Below are positions 36,662 to 42,706 of a DNA stretch of 42,706 nt, piece after piece. Origin of the DNA: UBA1181 sp045617845 (GTDB lineage Bacteria; Bacteroidota; Bacteroidia; Bacteroidales; Paludibacteraceae); assembly GCA_045617845.1 (NCBI GenBank), contig JAZLJL010000032.1:1-42706 (forward strand), given 5' to 3'. Numbering within the stretch: position 1 is the first letter of the stretch; each line of letters opens with the position of its first letter. The translations under genes and the position numbers were made by a program. The notes beneath the pieces are model-generated. The model had not been told where the DNA came from. It did not search any database and saw only the letters and a program-made list of their open reading frames with translations.

Positions 36662-39600
36662 TACGGAAGGTTCGGGAGCTCGTTCTTCGTTGGATAAGTA
36701 TATTAGTGGCTTGGGGTAAGTCAGCTTGGATTTGGTTGAAAACCAAGTCCACCGAATTATTCGCGGTTTCGAAGAAACATTTGGAGGAAAAAAACATCCC
36801 GGAGAAAACGAAGAAACTAAGGGATAACGCTTCCCGTTTGGGAGAAAAGGCGCAAGAAATTTCCAAGGAGAAATGGACATCCTTGAAGGAAAAATCGGTT
36901 GAGGCCGAGGCTTCCGCTAAAAAATATATCGAGGAGAAGAATATCCCTGAAAAGACCCGTATGGCGAAGAAGAAAGGGGTGGAATGGTATGGTGCCGCCA
37001 AATGTAAACTGAGCGAGTTTTGGGTGGCGTTGAAGAAATTTTATGAGGAGAATATCGCGAAGAACATTCCGAGTGAAGAGATTTCCCAAGATGAGATAAC
37101 GGAAGCGCAACAGCATCTTTTCGGTGGTTATGAAGCGCCGGAGAAATGTGGGCGTGCCGAATCAGCCGAAACGTCTGAGTATGTGTCGAAGGATGACACT
37201 CCCGCTCCCACTGATAAAGGTATGGATACTTCTGATGTGGATCTTCCGCTTCCCGTCCGTGATGAGGATGATGGTATTCCTGAACCTGCACCGGAGGTGG
37301 AGGAGTTCGAGGAGGATATCCCGGAAGTTGAGTCGGAAGTTGAGGCCCAACCACAGGAAAACACTGCTGACGCGTTGCCAGAGGAGACTCCTCAGGTGAA
37401 TGAGGAGCAGTCAATAGGGGAAATCTCTGCCAAGACTGACGAATTTCCCGATGAAGGCCATACTCCGCCTATGGAACCGCCAACTCCAGGTGGCCCGAAA
37501 GAGCCTAAGGAGAAGAAAAAAGGCAAGAAGTGGTCTTGGAAGAAACGTTTGGCGATGCTCTTCCTGTTAGGACTGGTCGGGCTTCCTTTGTCGTTCGTCT
37601 TGTTCTGTTACTGTGTGGATGCGAACATGTTCGGACTTTTCGGCTCATCGCCTTCGTTGGATTTGTTGAAGAATCCTATTCAGATGGAGGCTTCTGAAAT
37701 ATATAGTGCTGACAATGACTTAATCGGTAAATTTTTTGTGGAGAATCGTTCCTCGGTGACTTATGAGGAGATGTCGCCCGAATTGATTAACACGCTTATT
37801 TATACCGAAGACCAACGTTTCTACGAACATAATGGCATCGATTACCAGGGTATGGCTTCGGCGATAAAGGATGCCTTACGTGGTCATGCGCGTGGCGCCA
37901 GCACCATCAGCCAACAACTCGTGAAGAATCTGTTCAAGATGCGCTCCGAGTACACCAAGGGTGCTTTGTGCCGGGTGCCGGGAGTTAAAACATTAATCAT
38001 AAAAATCAAGGAGTGCATTGGCGCTGTGAGAGTTGAGAAACATTACACTAAGCAGGAAATCCTCACAATGTATCTCAACACGGTCACTTTCGGTAACAAC
38101 ACGTTCGGTATCAAGTCTGCAGCGAAGACATATTTCAACACGACGCCCGATAAACTTACCTACGAGCAGTCCGCCTGCATCATCGGTATCTTGAAAGCGA
38201 ACACTTTCTACAATCCGATCAAAAATCCGGAGAATAACAAGAAGAGACGTAACGTCATCATCCATCTTTTGTCCGATGGTGGGGTGATAACCGCATCGCA
38301 GTGTGATTCCCTTTGTGGTTTGGATCTTGGACTGAATGTCTACAAGGAGGATATCCTCAGTGGCTATGCGCATTACTTCCGTGAGGCTGTCTATAATGAG
38401 TTGCAGGAATGGTGCGAGGAGAACAATGTCAACCTTTATCATGATGGACTAAAGATTTACACGACCATCGATTCGAGGATGCAGAAATACGCCGAGGCTT
38501 CCGTCTCTAAAAAGATGGGCGAGTTGCAAAACCAGTTCAACAAGCATTGGGGAAAGGAGAACCCTTGGCGTGATCAGAAACAGCATGAAATCAAGGGGTT
38601 CATTGACGATATGCTGAAGAAGACTTCCGCCTATAAGAATTCCTATAAACGGAACAAGGGTGATGAAGTGGCCATCCGCCAGGAGATGAACGAACCGCAT
38701 AAGATGCGTATCTTCGATTACCATCGCGGCATCACCGACACGGTGATGAGTACCCGCGACTCTTTGGCGCATATCCTGAAATTCCTTCATTGCGGCTTTA
38801 TCGCCATGGACCCTCATACGGGAGCGGTCAAGGCCTGGGTAGGTGACGTGGATTTCTATTATTGGCAATATGACAAGGTGACGGCGAAACGCCAGCCTGG
38901 TTCGACATTCAAACTCTTCGTCTACACCGAGGCGTTGCGCCAAGGTATGTGCAGCTGCGACACGAGGATGGATAGTGCCGTGACTTGGATGACGGAGGAG
39001 GATGGCGAGATGAAACTTTGGGCTCCTCAGAATGCCAGCGGCGTTTTCTCCAATGAGTTGATGACCTTGAAAACGGCTTTGGCGAGGTCTGTCAATAGTG
39101 TGGCGGTGCAGGTGGCTAAACAGGTGACGCCTGAGAAGATTGTCGCTACGGCGCACCGCATGGGTATCGAGAGTCCTGTGCGTCCGATTCCTTCCATATG
39201 TTTGGGAACGGAGGATGTCTCCCTGATTGAGTTGGCTACCGCCTATTCTGTCATCGCTGACGGGGGAATGTTGCATAAACCGATCTTGGTGAACCGTATC
39301 GAGGATAAGAACGGTAATGTCATTTACCGCTCTAAAGTGAAGAATGAGAAGGCGCTTGATTATGAGACTGCCTTTTTGATGCGCGATATGTTGCAGGAGG
39401 GACTGCGTGACGAACGTGGTACTTCACAAGGCTTGTATAAGTTTAAAATCCACGGTGCTACCGATTTCGGTGGCAAAACGGGTACTTCCGCTAACTATTC
39501 CGACGCTTGGTATATGAATATCACGCCTCATCTCGTGACTGGCGCTTGGGTGGGTGGTGAATACCGAAGCATCCATTTCCGTAATGGTGATCTCGGACAG

Positions 39601-39912
39601 GGTAGCCGAGCTGCGTTGCCTATTGTCGGCGCTTTCTTGGAGAAGGTGCTGAACGATAAGCGGTTGGCTCCTACCTATAAGGGAAGATTCGGAGCGCCGA
39701 AGTCTAGAATATCCAAAGAGTATAATTGTAAACCGATAGAACAGGTGGCTGAACAGGATACGACTGATTCCGCCATGAGGAATTTCTTCAAACGTTTGTT
39801 CGGTAGGGAAGAGGATATGACTACAGATTCCATCACACCGCACAAGAGCCGGAAGGAACTGCGTCGCGAACGCCGTGAGAAACGTAGGGAAGAGAGACGC
39901 CGTAGGTGGTGA
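36649..39912 (+). CDS. Class A penicillin-binding protein with large cytoplasmic extension
   Basis: A bifunctional peptidoglycan glycosyltransferase/transpeptidase of 1087 residues, much longer than usual (about 700-800). Residues 1-300 are predicted cytoplasmic: charged helices with three KNIP motifs (48-51, 97-100, 138-141), then an acidic Pro/Glu/Asp-rich stretch (about 155-285) and a basic stop-transfer. A single membrane helix lies at about 301-324. The GT51 domain has TEDQRFYEHNGID with catalytic Glu387 and RGASTISQQLVKN. The transpeptidase has Ser752-x-x-Lys755 (PGSTFK), Ser814-Val-Asn816 and Lys943-Thr-Gly (KTGTS). A basic Arg-rich tail ends the protein. It is followed 43 nt later by hrpB. 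Confidence 0.93.
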   Translation: MAEIIRKVRELVLRWISILVAWGKSAWIWLKTKSTELFAVSKKHLEEKNIPEKTKKLRDNASRLGEKAQEISKEKWTSLKEKSVEAEASAKKYIEEKNIPEKTRMAKKKGVEWYGAAKCKLSEFWVALKKFYEENIAKNIPSEEISQDEITEAQQHLFGGYEAPEKCGRAESAETSEYVSKDDTPAPTDKGMDTSDVDLPLPVRDEDDGIPEPAPEVEEFEEDIPEVESEVEAQPQENTADALPEETPQVNEEQSIGEISAKTDEFPDEGHTPPMEPPTPGGPKEPKEKKKGKKWSWKKRLAMLFLLGLVGLPLSFVLFCYCVDANMFGLFGSSPSLDLLKNPIQMEASEIYSADNDLIGKFFVENRSSVTYEEMSPELINTLIYTEDQRFYEHNGIDYQGMASAIKDALRGHARGASTISQQLVKNLFKMRSEYTKGALCRVPGVKTLIIKIKECIGAVRVEKHYTKQEILTMYLNTVTFGNNTFGIKSAAKTYFNTTPDKLTYEQSACIIGILKANTFYNPIKNPENNKKRRNVIIHLLSDGGVITASQCDSLCGLDLGLNVYKEDILSGYAHYFREAVYNELQEWCEENNVNLYHDGLKIYTTIDSRMQKYAEASVSKKMGELQNQFNKHWGKENPWRDQKQHEIKGFIDDMLKKTSAYKNSYKRNKGDEVAIRQEMNEPHKMRIFDYHRGITDTVMSTRDSLAHILKFLHCGFIAMDPHTGAVKAWVGDVDFYYWQYDKVTAKRQPGSTFKLFVYTEALRQGMCSCDTRMDSAVTWMTEEDGEMKLWAPQNASGVFSNELMTLKTALARSVNSVAVQVAKQVTPEKIVATAHRMGIESPVRPIPSICLGTEDVSLIELATAYSVIADGGMLHKPILVNRIEDKNGNVIYRSKVKNEKALDYETAFLMRDMLQEGLRDERGTSQGLYKFKIHGATDFGGKTGTSANYSDAWYMNITPHLVTGAWVGGEYRSIHFRNGDLGQGSRAALPIVGAFLEKVLNDKRLAPTYKGRFGAPKSRISKEYNCKPIEQVAEQDTTDSAMRNFFKRLFGREEDMTTDSITPHKSRKELRRERREKRREERRRRW

Positions 39913-39955
39913 CCTGTTCCTCCCCTCCCTGGAATAATAGTTTCTTCTTTTTTTT

Positions 39956-42451
39956 ATGACTAATAATATTAATATCGATATAGAGGAGGCGAAACGTTTG
40001 CCCGCTTTCGCCATCGCCGATGAGGTGAATGAACGCTTACGGACGAAGAACTGCCTGATTGTCATGGCGGCGCCCGGTGCGGGTAAGTCTACGTTGTTGC
40101 CTTTGACGATCCTTTCTGACCTTCCTAAGGATGCTAGGATCCTTATGCTGGAGCCTCGTCGCTTGGCGGCGAAACAGATCGCCGAACGCTTAGCGGAATT
40201 GTTGCATGAACGGGTGGGGGAGACGGTTGGCTACCGCATCCGCTTTGAGACTTGTGTTTCCGACAAGACGCGGGTGGAGGTGATTACGGAGGGAATTCTC
40301 TCCCGTATGCTGGTGAATGATCCTTCGTTGGATGGGGTCGCTGTTGTGATATTTGATGAATTCCATGAACGTAGTCTCGCCTCTGATTTCGCCTTGGCTC
40401 TTACCCGTGAATCCCAACAGATCTTACGCCCTGATTTGCGTGTCGTCTTGATGTCGGCGACCATAGACTCCGCTTCTCTCTCTTCTGCATTGGACGCTTC
40501 CGTGGTGGAGAGCGAGGGAAGAATGTTCCCTGTCGAAATCGTCTATGGGGAGGATGCGGACGCTTCCGATGTCGTCGAGCAGGTCGCCCATGCGGTCCGC
40601 AAGGCGTATGGGAAGTGTGAGGGCGATATCCTCGCTTTCCTTCCCGGTCAATCTGAGATTCTCCGTTGCCGCGATCTTTTGTCCGACGCATTGATGTCGG
40701 CGATAGTCCTTCCTCTTTATGGCACGCTTCCGTGGGGCGAGCAGCGCCGGGCGATAGTGCCTGACGCTAACGGACGACGCAAGGTGGTGCTCGCCACTTC
40801 CATTGCCGAGACCTCCTTGACCATCGAAGGGGTGCGTGTCGTGGTAGATTCCGGGTGGAGTAGGTGTATGCTCTATGACCAGCGTAACGGATTGAGCCGC
40901 CTTGCCACGGTGCGTGTGACGCGTGATGTGGCCGACCAGCGTGCGGGGCGTGCGGGACGTTTGTCTCCGGGTGTCTGCTATCGCTTATGGTCTTTGGCTA
41001 CGGACCATCGTATGGAGGCGAACCGTAAGCCTGAAATTTTGGAGGCGGATTTGGCTCCGATGATGCTGGATGTCTCCGCTTGGGGTGAATCGGATGTCTA
41101 TCGTCTTCCTTGGTTGACGCCCCCGCCATCGTTCTCCGTGAAACAAGCCTCTTCCCTGCTGAGGTCTCTTTCGGCGGTTGGAAAGGATGGGAAGATAACC
41201 GACTTGGGAAAGAGAATGGCGGAATCGCCTAGCCATCCGCGTATATCTAGGATGTTGATGCTTGCGGAGACGGATGATGCGCGTGCTTTGGCTGCCGACA
41301 TAGCCGCTTTGCTGGAGGAACGGGATGTCTTGGTGGCGGAAGAGAATGATGCGGATATCAATACGAGGCTAATCATGCTTCGTGAAGCGAGGCGGCGCGG
41401 CGTGGAAGGAAAGTGGAGCCGTGTGATGAAGGTGGCTAAGGAGTATTGTGGCTTAATGCGTGTGAAGACGGACGACGGAGTTCCTGAAGCGGAAATGGTC
41501 GGAAAACTGATAGCGACCGCCTATCCTGAGCGTGTGGCGAAAGCTGCGGATGGTTGTGGCAGGTTCCGTATGGCGAGCGGTGATCCGGTCTTTGTTCCTA
41601 AGGATGACATGCTTTCGTCGTGCGATTGGATTGCCGTGGCAGCGGTCAATGTGGCGTCGGGTAGAATCTTCTTGGCGTCTTCTTTGAATGTGGAGCGTGT
41701 CCCTCACCTGACTTATGGGAAGGAGAACGTCTCGTGGGACAACAAGCGCGGATGTATCGTGGCGCAGGAGGAACGTAGGGTGGGTTGCCTTGTTGTGTCG
41801 TCCCGTCCTATCAAGGATTTGAAACGTGAATCGGTCGTTGAGGCTTTGTGCGAGGCGGCGTTGAAATATGGGGAGGGTATGTTTGATATCTCCGAGGAGG
41901 CGCAGCTTTTGCGCCGGCGTGTGCAGTGCGTCTCGGAGTGGCACCCTGAGTTGGGACTCCCGGCATTGGATAATGAAACTGTATTTAACAGGTGCGCAGA
42001 GTGGTTACCTTTCTTTTGGGAGGAGAACGGACGGCTGATGTTGACCACCACTGATCTGAAGAAAATCAATATGTCTGACGTGCTATGGTCGATGATAGGG
42101 TATGAACAACAACAAGCTGTGGAGCGTTTGGCACCCACTCATATCGTTGTGCCTACGGGTAGCCGCATCCGTGTGGACTACCGCCAAGGAGCGGAGGCGC
42201 CTGTGCTTTCCGTGCGTTTGCAGGAGTGCTTCGGACTGATGGATACGCCTCGTGTCGACGATGGACGTATACCAGTTCTGATGGAGCTTCTTTCTCCTGG
42301 TTTCAAACCTGTGCAGTTGACGCAAGACCTCAGAAGTTTTTGGAATGGTGCCTATTTTGAGGTGCGCAAGGAGTTGCGCCGCCGCTATCCGAAACATTCG
42401 TGGCCGGAGAATCCGCTGGAGGCGGAACCGACGAGGAGAACGAAGCGATGA
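39956..42451 (+). CDS. hrpB: ATP-dependent helicase HrpB
   Basis: A DEAH-type helicase of 831 residues. Motif I is GAGKST (41-46), the DExH box is DEFH (134-137), motif III SAT (167-169), and motif VI QRAGRAGRLSPG. The helicase-associated and C-terminal HrpB regions follow, ending RRYPKHSWPENPLEAEPTRR, a family-typical end. The ATG at 39956 lacks a Shine-Dalgarno sequence and has a pyrimidine-rich leader. In other bacteria HrpB has no firmly known role. It is downstream of the PBP gene, and in several bacteria hrpB sits next to a class A PBP gene (mrcB), so the pairing may be meaningful. Confidence 0.93.
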   Translation: MTNNINIDIEEAKRLPAFAIADEVNERLRTKNCLIVMAAPGAGKSTLLPLTILSDLPKDARILMLEPRRLAAKQIAERLAELLHERVGETVGYRIRFETCVSDKTRVEVITEGILSRMLVNDPSLDGVAVVIFDEFHERSLASDFALALTRESQQILRPDLRVVLMSATIDSASLSSALDASVVESEGRMFPVEIVYGEDADASDVVEQVAHAVRKAYGKCEGDILAFLPGQSEILRCRDLLSDALMSAIVLPLYGTLPWGEQRRAIVPDANGRRKVVLATSIAETSLTIEGVRVVVDSGWSRCMLYDQRNGLSRLATVRVTRDVADQRAGRAGRLSPGVCYRLWSLATDHRMEANRKPEILEADLAPMMLDVSAWGESDVYRLPWLTPPPSFSVKQASSLLRSLSAVGKDGKITDLGKRMAESPSHPRISRMLMLAETDDARALAADIAALLEERDVLVAEENDADINTRLIMLREARRRGVEGKWSRVMKVAKEYCGLMRVKTDDGVPEAEMVGKLIATAYPERVAKAADGCGRFRMASGDPVFVPKDDMLSSCDWIAVAAVNVASGRIFLASSLNVERVPHLTYGKENVSWDNKRGCIVAQEERRVGCLVVSSRPIKDLKRESVVEALCEAALKYGEGMFDISEEAQLLRRRVQCVSEWHPELGLPALDNETVFNRCAEWLPFFWEENGRLMLTTTDLKKINMSDVLWSMIGYEQQQAVERLAPTHIVVPTGSRIRVDYRQGAEAPVLSVRLQECFGLMDTPRVDDGRIPVLMELLSPGFKPVQLTQDLRSFWNGAYFEVRKELRRRYPKHSWPENPLEAEPTRRTKR

Positions 42452-42504
42452 GGCATGCCTGTTAAACCGTAAGCTTCTCCTCTATAAAATCCTACGCGAA
42501 ACAT

Positions 42505-42521
42505 TCGGCTTCCGATTTTTT
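42505..42521 (+). terminator. Weak candidate terminator after hrpB
   Basis: TCGG-CTT-CCGA (a 4-bp stem) followed by six T, 53 nt after the hrpB stop. The stem is short; moderate support only. Confidence 0.35.
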
Positions 42522-42573
42522 GCCTTTCGGGAAATTTCAACAACACCACGGCGACATATAAGTTTTTATTGGT

Positions 42574-42706
42574 GTCCGCTAAACATTAATATCGTCAACT
42601 ATACATTCCAGAATACCAGTAAACACAATATTGCAGATTCGCTTTTTTGAAAAGGATCCACTGTCGATTTTATAAATATGCCACGGGCTGAAAGCCCAAC
42701 AGTTCT
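42574..42706. mobile_element. Left part of a possible second GTCCGCTAA element
   Basis: GTCCGCTAA at 42574-42582 has the same orientation as the left end of the element at 34886. About 100 nt later is the palindrome GGGCT-GAA-AGCCC (42685-42697), and the window then ends. The expected right end (TTAGCGGAC) is not inside the window. Confidence 0.35.

Noticed and set aside
38449..39276. 275-codon minus-strand frame opposite the PBP gene
   Set aside because: Antisense shadow of a gene with biased codons; no motif or start signal.

Overview
The window comes from a member of the Bacteroidota, most likely order Bacteroidales. The evidence is: promoters of the TAnnTTTG (-7) / TTTG (-33) type; A/T-rich, mostly Shine-Dalgarno-free start regions; Bacteroidota-style ribosomal proteins (zinc-free S14, L36 and S4, and an L2 with HPMGGG instead of HPHGGG); a type IX secretion (T9SS) C-terminal sorting domain; and lipoproteins of the SCGDD type. 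Genus cannot be fixed by eye.

Layout. Positions 1-660 are AT-rich and hold only the 3' remnant of a plus-strand gene and a terminator. Positions 663-2711 (minus) encode a 7TM-HD phosphohydrolase of the PgpH type. From 2960 to 20925 runs an almost unbroken plus-strand translation supercluster: rpsL-rpsG-fusA, the S10 block (rpsJ to rpsQ), the spc block (rplN to secY), then map-infA-rpmJ-rpsM-rpsK-rpsD-rpoA-rplQ. Three small genes or corrected starts matter here: rpmD at 14714, rpmJ at 17751, rpsH at 12845. A terminator follows rplQ, then pyrH with its own terminator.

From 21852 on the region is accessory. It holds a secreted transglutaminase-like protein, an EamA transporter, and a minus-strand lipoprotein. 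Next is a four-gene minus-strand operon, transcribed SDR epimerase -> sugar-transfer-type ATP-grasp -> carboxylate-amine-ligase-type ATP-grasp -> alanine dehydrogenase; it has a good promoter at 29458-29489 and a terminator at 24845-24882, and is my best candidate for an undescribed pathway. A plus-strand pair follows: a small T9SS-sorted protein and a 919-residue protein with fourteen 30-residue repeats ending in a histidine-phosphatase-like domain. Then come a lipoprotein, a multi-spanning membrane protein, an intergenic palindromic element with GTCCGCTAA inverted ends, a solitary C5-cytosine DNA methyltransferase, a class A penicillin-binding protein with an unusual ~300-residue cytoplasmic extension, and HrpB helicase. 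The right edge begins what looks like another palindromic element.

How the genes work together: the first half makes ribosomes, the protein-export channel, N-terminal Met removal, initiation factor 1 and RNA polymerase alpha. The second half is mostly cell envelope and surface (PBP, lipoproteins, T9SS cargo, probable glycan or peptide modification). All functions are read from motifs; no database search was run.
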